In this document: positions 26,966 through 35,182 of the stretch, piece after piece
Layout of the letters: every line of letters begins with the position of its first letter
Numbering within the stretch: the stretch's first letter is position 1
DNA from: an uncultured Acholeplasmatales bacterium
Lineage (GTDB): Bacteria > Bacillota_I > Bacilli_A > ML615J-28 > CAG-698
Assembly (NCBI GenBank): GCA_937877075.1
Contig: CALEGD010000106.1
Location: 1 to 35,860, forward strand
Length of the DNA: 35,860 nucleotides
Reading direction: 5' to 3'
Notes under the pieces: generated by a model
Seen by the model: the letters and a program-made list of their open reading frames with translations, nothing else
Told to the model about the DNA's origin: nothing
The model's database searches: none
Translations under genes and position numbers: made by a program

Positions 26966-27859
26966 TTATCCTTTTACAGCACCTAGGTATACACCTTTTG
27001 TGAAGTATTTTTGAAAAATCGGGTATATAATCAGCATTGGCAAGATAGTTACAATAGTTAATGCCATTTGCATTGTTATATCGTTTACGGAAGTATTATT
27101 ATTAATTAAAAAATCTAATCCTCCTTGATTTAAACCAGAGGTATTCTGAAGATTAATTTTTGTATATAGTTGTAAAGGCCATAGATTTTGATGAGATGCA
27201 TCAAGGTAAATGCTAGCGTCAAACCAACTATTCCAATGACCGACCATAGTGAAGAGACCGATTGCGGCAAAAACAGCTTTTGAGGATGGCAAAATTATCC
27301 GGAAGAATAATCCCACTTCACTAACACCATCAATTCGTGCTGAATCCTCTAAATCTTTCGGAACATTTTCAAAAAACTGTTTGAAGATTAAGATGTTCCA
27401 ACCATTAAATAGTCCCGGAACAATTAAAGCCCAGATGCTATTTTTTAAACCTAAATTTTGAACAGTTAAATAAGTTGGGATTAATCCGCCACTAAAAAGA
27501 ATTGTAAATAAAATAATCAACATTAATGGCTTTTTCCCAGGCAAGTCTTTTCTGCTTAAGACAAAGGCTGCAATTGAATTAATTGCTAATCCTAAAAAGG
27601 TCCCGAAGGTTGTTCTAAAGACTGAAATACCTACAGCTCGAATAATAACGGTTGTAGAACCTAATATTTTTTGATAAGCAACAAGGGTAGGCTTAACCGG
27701 AAAAAACCACATAATGCCACCTTTACTAACCCATTCTTCAGAGGAAGTAAAAGATACGAATATTGTATACAATAACGGATATAGACAAATCCCAGCTATA
27801 ATAGTTGCTAAAATCGCACACATATTCCGATAAAATTTTTCACTTGCACTAATAATCAT
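26966..27859 (-). CDS. Oligosaccharide ABC permease (LplC/YtcP-like)
   Basis: 297 residues, normal length, AGGAGG before the ATG. Six hydrophobic helices can be traced. Characteristic LplC features are the N-terminal YPLLYTIFVSFTSSEEWV, the LSRKDLPGKK loop, FSGGLIPTYLTVQNLGLKNS, the EAA loop LEDSARIDGVSEVGLFFRII with LPSSKAV, and the end YPIFQKYFTKGVYLGAVKG. It pairs with the permease encoded 9 nt upstream and the binding lipoprotein 23 nt downstream. The ATPase is not encoded in the window. Confidence 0.94.
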   Translation of the reverse strand: MIISASEKFYRNMCAILATIIAGICLYPLLYTIFVSFTSSEEWVSKGGIMWFFPVKPTLVAYQKILGSTTVIIRAVGISVFRTTFGTFLGLAINSIAAFVLSRKDLPGKKPLMLIILFTILFSGGLIPTYLTVQNLGLKNSIWALIVPGLFNGWNILIFKQFFENVPKDLEDSARIDGVSEVGLFFRIILPSSKAVFAAIGLFTMVGHWNSWFDASIYLDASHQNLWPLQLYTKINLQNTSGLNQGGLDFLINNNTSVNDITMQMALTIVTILPMLIIYPIFQKYFTKGVYLGAVKG

Positions 27860-27868
27860 CTAAACCTC

Positions 27869-29347
27869 CTAGAATAATCCTATGCCAACATAACGTTTCG
27901 AGAATTTATTACATAGTAAGACTAATACTAAACCAATTGCAGACTGGAAGAAAGAAACCGCTGCTCCAAGACCATATTTAAGACCATTTAATCCTTCCCA
28001 AATTACCCAAGTGTCAATCACTTGTGCAATCCCCATATTTTCTGAACCAAATAGCATAATCTGTTCAAAACCCGCACCTTTTAGGACATTACCAACTGCC
28101 ATTACCGAAACAAAAACAATTGTTGGAGCAATTCCCGGTATGGTAATATGAATTAACTTTTTCCAAGCACCAGCTCCGTCAATTGCTGCAGCTTCATAAA
28201 GATTGGAATCAACGCTTGATAAAGCAGCAGTATAAAGAATTGTTCCCCACCCCAATTCCTTCCATAAGTCTGTAAAAAGTAATAGGGGTATGAACTTACT
28301 TTCGCTTGTTAAAATCTTTACCGGTTCGCCGCCAAAACTTATAATGATGTTGTTTATTAAACCTTCTGGATTAATAAAGGCATAGGCTATACCATAAATA
28401 ACAACCCAACTAAAGAAATGAGGGATATAGATAATTGTCTGAATACCTTTTCTATATCGTTCTTTTCCCATGTCGAATAGAAAAATTGCTAGAATTATTG
28501 GAGGAATAATGGAAATAAAAATTCGGCTACAACTAATTAATAAGGTGTTTCCGATAATTCTTAACATATCGGGATCAGTAAAAATCATTTTGAAATTAGT
28601 TAGTCCAACCCAATCACTACCCCACACGCCATCAGAAATAACATATTGTTTTAGTGATAAAATAGTTTGAAGAAACATCGGATAAAGACTAAAGATAAAC
28701 ATTAAACTAATCGGAATTATTAACAAAACATACATAGCCCAGTTTTTACGGACTTTGTTTACATCATATAATTTAAGAAAAAAACTAATTGAAGTCGAAA
28801 GAAGACCTAAAACAATAGTTATTAAATAATTTGATCCAATGGAATAAATCTTGTAAAAAGCTTTGGTTTCTCCATATAAATCTACTGCTTGTATATTTTT
28901 TGAGAAAATCAAGATAAAATAAACAATTATTACATAAAGAGTAACAACTCCACAGGCAATCCTTAACACATATTGTTTATTTTTATATTTTGTAAAAGAG
29001 AATACAGCAACAACTACTATGCATAAAAACAATAATAGATAAGAGACAAATAATAATAATGTCGGGAGTCTTGGTATTGTAAAGGAAATATTTCCAATCC
29101 CTATGATGCTTTTGTTAATCAAACCACCATTATTTAAAGCCTTGAAAAGATTAAATCCTGATATATTTACCGATAAATCTATTGAAGCATCTGAGATTAT
29201 CAATAGGGGAAAGGCAAATAAGGAGATAAGTGCCACTGCTTGAATCAAAATAATTATAGTACCTTTTAGTTGATGAGGCTTATCTTTATAATATTCAATC
29301 AAATTAAATCGTTTTTTCGTTTTTTTCTTTAAAACTTCAATTCCCAT
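27869..29347 (-). CDS. Oligosaccharide ABC permease (LplB/YtcQ-partner type) with long membrane-spanning N-terminal extension
   Basis: 492 residues; LplB-type permeases are usually about 300-320. The C-terminal part from about residue 200 is a normal permease (NWAMYVLLIIPISLMFIFSL, GLTNFKMIF, YIPHFFSWVVIYGIAYAFIN, EAA loop YEAAAIDGAGAWKKLIHITI, ending CNKFSKRYVGIGLF). The first about 200 residues add roughly four more hydrophobic segments (about 28-52, 93-118, 128-150, 168-192) joined by short loops with KYKNKQ-type basic stretches. GAGGAG precedes the ATG at 29347, and there is no internal start with a comparable ribosome site near the permease core that I noticed, so the extension is probably translated. 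Its function is unknown. Confidence 0.9.
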   Translation of the reverse strand: MGIEVLKKKTKKRFNLIEYYKDKPHQLKGTIIILIQAVALISLFAFPLLIISDASIDLSVNISGFNLFKALNNGGLINKSIIGIGNISFTIPRLPTLLLFVSYLLLFLCIVVVAVFSFTKYKNKQYVLRIACGVVTLYVIIVYFILIFSKNIQAVDLYGETKAFYKIYSIGSNYLITIVLGLLSTSISFFLKLYDVNKVRKNWAMYVLLIIPISLMFIFSLYPMFLQTILSLKQYVISDGVWGSDWVGLTNFKMIFTDPDMLRIIGNTLLISCSRIFISIIPPIILAIFLFDMGKERYRKGIQTIIYIPHFFSWVVIYGIAYAFINPEGLINNIIISFGGEPVKILTSESKFIPLLLFTDLWKELGWGTILYTAALSSVDSNLYEAAAIDGAGAWKKLIHITIPGIAPTIVFVSVMAVGNVLKGAGFEQIMLFGSENMGIAQVIDTWVIWEGLNGLKYGLGAAVSFFQSAIGLVLVLLCNKFSKRYVGIGLF

Positions 29348-29364
29348 ATTAACTCCTCATTTCT

Positions 29365-31401
29365 TTAAAAAGGTTTTAAACTAAATTCGTAATAAGTATC
29401 TTTTTCTATTGATATAATTGTTTTATTATCTTGATATTTTAGAGACGCACCTTCTACACAAAACTTACCATCTAGAATTAAAATTCCTGAAGCTTTCGAA
29501 CAATAAACTTCAATAAAATCTTTACTGAAAAAGATATTTATTTTACCTTCATTCAGAGGTAATTCTGCTTCAAACCAATCTAAACCTCCCAAATGAGGTC
29601 TCAGTTCAAAATTTTTATACCCCGGTTGAGTTGGCCTAAGTCCAATGAAGTATTTTCCAAGCAAGAATAAGGGACTTGCCCCCCAAGCATGACACAAACT
29701 TTTTCCATAACGCCGTCCATACATGGCATACTTTTCTTTCCCTTTTTCATCTTTATCAAAGGTTTCCCAAAATGCAGTAGCACCTTCATCTAACATTCCT
29801 CCCCAATAGGAATGAATTTCATTATAAACATAGTCATATTCATCTGTTTCACATAAAGCCGAAAGTTCGTAAAAACGCATATATGGGGTAGTTATCTTTG
29901 GTATCTCGGGGTTTAATAAAACCCTTTTCTTAATCTTTTCTGTCCTATCCTCGTCACAAAGACCATAAAGAATGGCAAACATATTTGCGTGTTTAGTAAT
30001 TATTCGATCAGGTTCAGAATCCTTATACGAATAAATATAACCATCCAAGTCAGAATCCCAAAATTTTTCAATTTTTTTCTCTAAACTATTAAGATAATTT
30101 ACATATTTACAAAATTCACCGTTTTGATTGAGTAATTCGCAAAATTTCACAATTATTTTTAAACAATAAAAAAGCAACATTTGTTCAAAACAAACTTCGC
30201 CCTCATTATTTAAATCTGCCCAATCAACGAAAACCCAATCGCCAGGAAGCCCTTCCATCAAACCGTTTTCGTTGCATCTTTGCAAACAAAAGTCGATCAT
30301 AGCAATAATTTTATTGAAATTTTCTTCTATGAATTTCAAATCACCAGTATAAATATAATAATCATAAAAACCCATAATCCAATAAAAAGAATAATCCATA
30401 ATGTGATTAATATGAGTTGTTACGGGTAATTTACCAAACAAAGCTATCATAGTTCTTTTAACCACTTCTTTATCAAAAAAACTATAGTAATTCATCAAAT
30501 AGCTTTGATAAGCATCCCCGGACCAAAGCCAACGGTCGCGCTTAATTCCGTCAAGCATAAACTCTCTGGTATTTAAATGCAATGTGTGTAGAGCTGTCTT
30601 ATATATTAAATCTAATTTTGGATTTGATGATTTAAATGAACTAAAAAACTCTATCGGTAGGTATTCATATAAAGCAGTTATCTTTTTATAGGAAATATTT
30701 GTATTAATCACTAAGTAACGAAAAGCTTTTGAAACTTTTGTAGTAATTTGCTTTTCCCCATTTACCAAAATTTTATCGTATGTTTCAGCATGTAAAAAAT
30801 CAACAGCTTCTTCTTTAGACTCCCCATAATATATATCAATGAATCCATTTCCTTCTATTCCTTCTATTTTAAGATACGCCATTAGTTCTTTTCCAAAGTC
30901 AAGAACTTCTTTACCTTTAAAAAGGAAAGGATCGGTTGGAGTGATATCCACTTGATTCAACTTTACATTATTAGGTGTTGAACCATTATTTATCAATGAA
31001 CTGCTCGCAACTTTATAAGTCTGATTATCATTACATGAAACAACCCAAGACAAATCAGAGACAATTTCCTCGGAACTTACATAAATACTAGGTAACCCCT
31101 CAGGATTATAGCAAGAGATTATCATTTCATAATTCCCTGGCTCTAAAGTTAAAACTCCTGTAAAGTCATAAATATAATTACCATTTAGTAAAATATTGAT
31201 TATACCTTCAGATTTTATTTCTAGATGATTTGTTTTTGTTAACTTATATTTTTTAGAAAATTTGACATTGTGATAGCAATCATCCAGTTTCCAAAAAGGA
31301 GGAATAAAAACATCTCTCTCATATCTTCTAGTCATACATTTGTTTGCTAAAACAATTTCAAAATCTCCGGGATACCAGATCCATTTTGGACTTTCAATCA
31401 A
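29365..31401 (-). CDS. GH78-type alpha-L-rhamnosidase, intracellular
   Basis: 678 residues, no signal peptide. The start is a TTG at 31401 with AAGGAGA 6-7 nt upstream; the protein then begins IESPKWIWYPGDFE, the normal beginning for this family. N-terminal sandwich domains (1-270) include KEVLDFGKELMAYLKIEG and FRYLVINT. The (alpha/alpha)6 barrel has LDGIKRDRWLWSGDAYQSYL, EGLPGDWVFVDWADLNNEG, GATAFWETFD and SLCHAWGASPLFLLGKYFIG, followed by LRPTQPGYKNFELRPHLGGL, hallmarks of GH78. The motif is KRDR-WLWSGD rather than the RDERxGWTGD of many GH78 enzymes, so the identity of the proton donor is unclear. It lies between rhaD and the importer genes, fitting release of L-rhamnose from imported oligosaccharides. 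Confidence 0.88.
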   Translation of the reverse strand: MIESPKWIWYPGDFEIVLANKCMTRRYERDVFIPPFWKLDDCYHNVKFSKKYKLTKTNHLEIKSEGIINILLNGNYIYDFTGVLTLEPGNYEMIISCYNPEGLPSIYVSSEEIVSDLSWVVSCNDNQTYKVASSSLINNGSTPNNVKLNQVDITPTDPFLFKGKEVLDFGKELMAYLKIEGIEGNGFIDIYYGESKEEAVDFLHAETYDKILVNGEKQITTKVSKAFRYLVINTNISYKKITALYEYLPIEFFSSFKSSNPKLDLIYKTALHTLHLNTREFMLDGIKRDRWLWSGDAYQSYLMNYYSFFDKEVVKRTMIALFGKLPVTTHINHIMDYSFYWIMGFYDYYIYTGDLKFIEENFNKIIAMIDFCLQRCNENGLMEGLPGDWVFVDWADLNNEGEVCFEQMLLFYCLKIIVKFCELLNQNGEFCKYVNYLNSLEKKIEKFWDSDLDGYIYSYKDSEPDRIITKHANMFAILYGLCDEDRTEKIKKRVLLNPEIPKITTPYMRFYELSALCETDEYDYVYNEIHSYWGGMLDEGATAFWETFDKDEKGKEKYAMYGRRYGKSLCHAWGASPLFLLGKYFIGLRPTQPGYKNFELRPHLGGLDWFEAELPLNEGKINIFFSKDFIEVYCSKASGILILDGKFCVEGASLKYQDNKTIISIEKDTYYEFSLKPF

Positions 31402-31414
31402 AATAGTTCTCCTT

Positions 31415-32227
31415 TTATTCTAAATAATTTGATTTTGGTTTTACTGCAAAAGCAAAAGATAAGGCTTCTAACTGCTCATCTGTAATTTCTTTTCTATTTG
31501 GAAAGTTAGATATTTTAAAGAATATTTCAGCTGCCTTTTCAGCGGTTTCTATTAAGCCAAAGGCTTCATCTAAGCTTTGCCCTACTCCAAGAACTCCATG
31601 CATAGCCCAAATTATCAAACGTGATTCTTGGAACTTTTTAGCCGTTTCCCGTCCTATCTCTTCGTTTCCACAAATCATCCAAGGTATAACGCCTATACCA
31701 TCAGGGAAAACAATAATACATTCGGTATTCATTTTCCATAAGGTTTTTGTATAAGCTTTTTCGTCAAGACTATGAATAAAAGTCATAGCGATTAAATTTG
31801 TAGCATGAGTGTGAATTACAACCTTATGAAGTGGATCGATCTTTAATCTTTCAATATGAGACAACAAGTGAGTGCTAAGTTCTGAGGTAGGTTTTGCCCC
31901 ATCAATAAGTCCCCAAAGCAAATTTGCAGTCTTTCCATCAGGATTAATTTGAATGATCCCTAAATTTGATTCCGGATTTTCCTTAACGTTTTTAAAATAT
32001 TTGCCTGACCCAGTTACCAAAAATATTTTTCCGGATAGGAATGATGCATCAATGTATAAATCAATAACTCGATTATATTTATTAACATTTAAATAATCCC
32101 TTACTTCTTCTTCAGAAAGAATGTAAGAAAGGTTCCCACCATTTCGTTCATCCCATCCGAGGCGATACATTTGATCAATTGTTTTTGAAACTTCTTTTAT
32201 AAAAGAAGACGTAAGAATATCTTTCAT
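31415..32227 (-). CDS. rhaD: Rhamnulose-1-phosphate aldolase
   Basis: 270 residues, class II zinc aldolase that splits L-rhamnulose 1-phosphate into dihydroxyacetone phosphate and L-lactaldehyde. Visible family features: RLGWDERNGGNLSYIL near the N-terminus, FLVTGSGKYFKNV, PTSELSTHL with the catalytic Glu, VVIHTHATNLIAM with two zinc-binding His, and IIWAMHGVLGVG with the third. Size matches E. coli RhaD (about 274). It follows rhaA after 4 nt with AGAAAGG upstream of the ATG. No lactaldehyde reductase or dehydrogenase gene is in the window. Confidence 0.96.
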   Translation of the reverse strand: MKDILTSSFIKEVSKTIDQMYRLGWDERNGGNLSYILSEEEVRDYLNVNKYNRVIDLYIDASFLSGKIFLVTGSGKYFKNVKENPESNLGIIQINPDGKTANLLWGLIDGAKPTSELSTHLLSHIERLKIDPLHKVVIHTHATNLIAMTFIHSLDEKAYTKTLWKMNTECIIVFPDGIGVIPWMICGNEEIGRETAKKFQESRLIIWAMHGVLGVGQSLDEAFGLIETAEKAAEIFFKISNFPNRKEITDEQLEALSFAFAVKPKSNYLE

Positions 32228-32231
32228 TTTT

Positions 32232-33479
32232 TTACCTTTCTAGTCTCTTCTCATGGTTTTTAACTTTTTCTAACCAATTCATTTTTGTCTCTACTCCTTC
32301 GGTTTCACAAAAATAATCATAAACTGCCCCATAAGGGTAGGTTTTAAGTTCATTTAAAATAGCAAGTCTAGAAGTATAATCTCCTTCCAGTTCAACCTGC
32401 TTTAAATAATCAATCGGTTCTAAGAATGCTCTTAATAATGATTTTTGAACACTGCGAACACCAATGACCCAAGCAGCAACACGATTTATTGAGCCATCAA
32501 AATAATCCAAGCCAATGTGAGTTCGATTTACCAAATCATTTCTTACTAAAGAAGAAGCAATCGCAAATAGCTCATCATCTAGAATAACAACATGATCTGA
32601 ATCCCAACGCATTGGACGAGATATATGGAGCAATAATTCTTTCGTATATAGAAGTACGGATGAGATTTTATCAGATACAAGCTCAGTCGGATGAAAATGT
32701 CCGGAATCTAAGCAGATAGCTTTGTTATTTTTTACTGCGTATCCTAAATAAAATTCATTTGAGCCAGTTGTATAAGCTTCCGATCCGATACCAAAAAGTT
32801 TTGATTCAAGAGAGTCACAAAAATAATCTTCATTTAATTTTTCCTCAAAAATTTTATCAAGCGATTTCATTAGACGTAATCTCGGGCCATACCGATCAAC
32901 AGGCGTGTCTTTAAAACCATCCGGAATCCAGATATTGACAACTGATTTTTGGCCAAGCTCCTTACCAAAATATTCACCGATTCGTCTTGAGGCTTGACAA
33001 TGTTTAATCCAAAAATTCCTAATCTCTTCATTAATAGAGGATAATGTAAAGCCTGAACTGGCTTTAACATGGGAAAAACATGTAGGATTAAAATCCAATC
33101 CTAAACTATTTTCTTTCGCCCATTTAACCCAAGAAGCAAAATGTTTAGGTTCTAATTTATCTAAATCAACTTTCTCCTTTGTATCAGCATAAATAGCATG
33201 GAGATTGACTTTATGATTTCCGGGAATTAAACTTAAAGCAAATTTCAAGTCTTCCCTTAATTCTTTTGCATTCCTTGCTTTTCCTGGATAATTTCCGGTT
33301 ACCTGAATACCTCCACTTAATTGATTTTCCTTAAAAAGAAACCCTTCTACATCATCACCTTGCCAACATTGTAAAGAAATTTTAATTTCTCTTAACCGGC
33401 GAATCGCTTCATCAGTATTAATTCCGATTTGAGCATAAAAATTTTTAGCTATTCGATAATGTTCTTTTATTGATGACAT
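32232..33479 (-). CDS. rhaA: L-Rhamnose isomerase
   Basis: 415 residues, cytoplasmic metal-dependent isomerase converting L-rhamnose to L-rhamnulose. Sequence landmarks are ISLQCWQGDDVEGF near the N-terminus, GNYPGKARNAKELREDL, LDFNPTCFSHVKASSGFTLS, NIWIPDGFKD, GIGSEAYTTGSNEFYLGYAV and CLDSGHFHPTELVSDKISS with metal ligands, RWDSDHVVILDDEL, and DYFDGSINRVAAWVIGVRS. Length is typical. The AAAGGA site sits unusually close to the ATG at 33479, only 6 nt after the rhaB stop, so translation may depend on coupling to rhaB. Confidence 0.97.
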   Translation of the reverse strand: MSSIKEHYRIAKNFYAQIGINTDEAIRRLREIKISLQCWQGDDVEGFLFKENQLSGGIQVTGNYPGKARNAKELREDLKFALSLIPGNHKVNLHAIYADTKEKVDLDKLEPKHFASWVKWAKENSLGLDFNPTCFSHVKASSGFTLSSINEEIRNFWIKHCQASRRIGEYFGKELGQKSVVNIWIPDGFKDTPVDRYGPRLRLMKSLDKIFEEKLNEDYFCDSLESKLFGIGSEAYTTGSNEFYLGYAVKNNKAICLDSGHFHPTELVSDKISSVLLYTKELLLHISRPMRWDSDHVVILDDELFAIASSLVRNDLVNRTHIGLDYFDGSINRVAAWVIGVRSVQKSLLRAFLEPIDYLKQVELEGDYTSRLAILNELKTYPYGAVYDYFCETEGVETKMNWLEKVKNHEKRLER

Positions 33480-33485
33480 ATCCTT

Positions 33486-34952
33486 TTACCTTTCGACAAT
33501 TTTACAAAATTGATCATAATATTTATCATATTCTTCGGTCTGTAATGGCAAAAATGATTTTCCACCGCTAAATTTCTTGATTAATTCTTTTCCTTCATGG
33601 ATAGTCGATATATCCTTTGAATATAGCATTAAAACTAAAGCGTTACCCATAATCGTAGCTTCCTTCAAACCAATCAATACTTCTTTTTTGACGGCTGAGG
33701 CAGTCATCTGATTTAAGAGATTTATTTTTGTTCCACCACCAATAATAATAATCCGTTTATAGTGGCGTTTAACGATCTTTTCTAGTTTTTCGATTACATA
33801 TCGATACTTGAAAGCCAGGCTTTGGTAAATGCATCGGCATATTTCACCGACAGTTTCCGGTACATTTTGACCGGTTTTTCTACAGTAATATTTGATTCTA
33901 TTAGGCATATCGCCAGGCGGTTCAAAAAGTGGATCATCAGGATCAATAAATGATTGAAAAGGGCGAGAAGAAAGAGCTTTTTGTTCCATCTCTGTAAAAG
34001 TTAACACCAATCCTTCTTTTTCCCACTGACCCTTACATTCATTTATAATCCACAATCCCATTATATTTTTCAAAAATCGGATAGAGTTTTTAAAACCTAT
34101 TTCATTTGTATAATTATCTTTAAGAGCAAGTTCATTTGTAAGAGGTTTATTAAGTAAAACTCCGCAAAGGCTCCATGTTCCGGAACTAATATAAATATGT
34201 GGTTTTTTATATGGTATACTCAAAATTGCACTTGCAGTATCGTGCGAACAAACCGCTACAACAGGTATTTGGGGAATGCCTAGCTTTTCAGATATTTCTT
34301 TTTTGATTAATCCATATTCTTCGCCAGGATTAATCAACTCCGGTATTAATGAAGGGGTTATTCCCAGTTCCTTTATTTCGGGTATTACTTCTTTTTTATT
34401 AGGGTTATAAAAGGAGGTTGTAGAAAGGTTTGTAAGTTCAATCCTTTTATGTCCAGTTAAGAAGAAAGCTATTAAGTCGGGAATTAAAAGCATCTTATCT
34501 GCTTTTTTTAGAAGTTCCGAGTTATACTTAGCATCATAAGCTAATTGGAAAATTGTATTAAAATGTAAGTATTGAATACCGGTTTTCTTATATAAATCAG
34601 TTTTACCAATAATTTTTTGAACATCTTTTTCAACCTTTTTACTGCGCAAATCACGGTAACAAACGGGATCGCGTATAAGATTTCCCGTTTCGTCGATTAA
34701 TCCATAATCAACACCCCAAGTATCAATACCAATTGCTTTTATATCAGGATATTTATGAAAAGATAACTGTAAGCCTTCAAGAATATTTTTGAATAGATAT
34801 TTAAAATCCCAATATAAAGTACCTTCCTTTTCATAAGGTTGATTCTTAAAACGAAAGATTTCATCAAATTCTAAATTCTTCTCATCTTTTATGGTCACAA
34901 TTGCCCTACCGCTTGATGCCCCCAAGTCAAAAGATAAATAACAAGATTTCAT
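33486..34952 (-). CDS. rhaB: Rhamnulokinase
   Basis: 488 residues, FGGY-family kinase phosphorylating L-rhamnulose at O1. N-terminal ATPase fold: LSFDLGASSGRAIV (phosphate loop), IGIDTWGVDYGLIDE, then VCSHDTASAILSIP, YISSGTWSLCGVLL, a MGLWIINECKGQWEK helix and, near the C-terminus, RIIIIGGGTKINLLNQMTAS (adenosine-binding). Length matches RhaB of Gram-positive bacteria. It is the first gene of the long operon; a near-consensus promoter lies about 30 nt upstream. No transcription factor of the rhamnose type is encoded next to it within the window. Confidence 0.97.
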   Translation of the reverse strand: MKSCYLSFDLGASSGRAIVTIKDEKNLEFDEIFRFKNQPYEKEGTLYWDFKYLFKNILEGLQLSFHKYPDIKAIGIDTWGVDYGLIDETGNLIRDPVCYRDLRSKKVEKDVQKIIGKTDLYKKTGIQYLHFNTIFQLAYDAKYNSELLKKADKMLLIPDLIAFFLTGHKRIELTNLSTTSFYNPNKKEVIPEIKELGITPSLIPELINPGEEYGLIKKEISEKLGIPQIPVVAVCSHDTASAILSIPYKKPHIYISSGTWSLCGVLLNKPLTNELALKDNYTNEIGFKNSIRFLKNIMGLWIINECKGQWEKEGLVLTFTEMEQKALSSRPFQSFIDPDDPLFEPPGDMPNRIKYYCRKTGQNVPETVGEICRCIYQSLAFKYRYVIEKLEKIVKRHYKRIIIIGGGTKINLLNQMTASAVKKEVLIGLKEATIMGNALVLMLYSKDISTIHEGKELIKKFSGGKSFLPLQTEEYDKYYDQFCKIVER

Positions 34953-34977
34953 TTTCTACCACCCTATATTTAATATT

Positions 34978-35007
34978 ACTATAGCATTTGATGATTGTTT
35001 TTGTCAA
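34978..35007 (-). promoter_or_regulatory. rhaB operon promoter (SigA type, extended -10)
   Basis: On the minus strand: consensus -35 TTGACA (35007-35002), 18-bp spacer, -10 TATAGT (34983-34978) preceded by TGC, giving an extended -10. The start of rhaB follows about 25 bp after the -10, with GGTGG as a weak ribosome site. Confidence 0.8.
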
Positions 35008-35037
35008 CATTTGACGGATGTCTTGAAGAACAATCAT
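34991..35037. promoter_or_regulatory. Nested inverted repeats over the rhaB promoter, candidate operator
   Basis: A perfect 9-bp inverted repeat, ATGATTGTT (34991-34999) and AACAATCAT (35029-35037), flanks an inner dyad GTCAA-CAT-TTGAC (35003-35015) that covers the -35 hexamer. This symmetric layout is what a dimeric repressor or activator with looping half-sites would need. The cognate regulator is not in the window. Confidence 0.5.
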
Positions 35038-35073
35038 ATTTATTAAACAACTATGTCATACCCAATCATTTTC

Positions 35074-35083
35074 AAGCGTTTTC
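35074..35083 (-). promoter_or_regulatory. cre-like box upstream of rhaB, candidate
   Basis: The minus-strand 10-mer GAAAACGCTT is identical to that at 7961-7970 and close to the cre core. The wider site GGAAAACGCTTGAA matches TGAAAACGCTTTCA at 11 of 14 positions. It lies about 70 bp upstream of the rhaB -35, a less typical place for repression. Confidence 0.3.
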
Positions 35084-35087
35084 CATA

Positions 35088-35119
35088 GAAAAAAGAAAAA
35101 AGTTGTTTTCAACAACTTT
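35088..35119 (-). terminator. Rho-independent terminator in the rhaB upstream gap
   Basis: A perfect stem AAAGTTGTT / AACAACTTT with a 3-base loop (35099-35119) is followed on the minus strand by TTTTTCTTTTTTC. It lies downstream of the promoter at 35183-35211 and upstream of the rhaB promoter. Confidence 0.75.
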
Positions 35120-35177
35120 ACTTTTATAAAATATAAATACAACCCCTTCGATATAACTAAAAAAGTTTGTCGAATTA
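35088..35177 (-). ncRNA. Possible short orphan transcript of about 90 nt (or terminated leader)
   Basis: A promoter with perfect 17-bp spacing (35183-35211) is followed within about 90 nt by a Rho-independent terminator (35088-35119), and no convincing reading frame lies between them. The 5' end contains a 10-bp dyad (ATATAACTAA and TTAGTTATAT, the first arm touching the -10). It may be a small RNA, or a leader whose terminator is overcome to read into rhaB. No known RNA family is recognised. Confidence 0.25.
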
Positions 35178-35182
35178 GTTAT

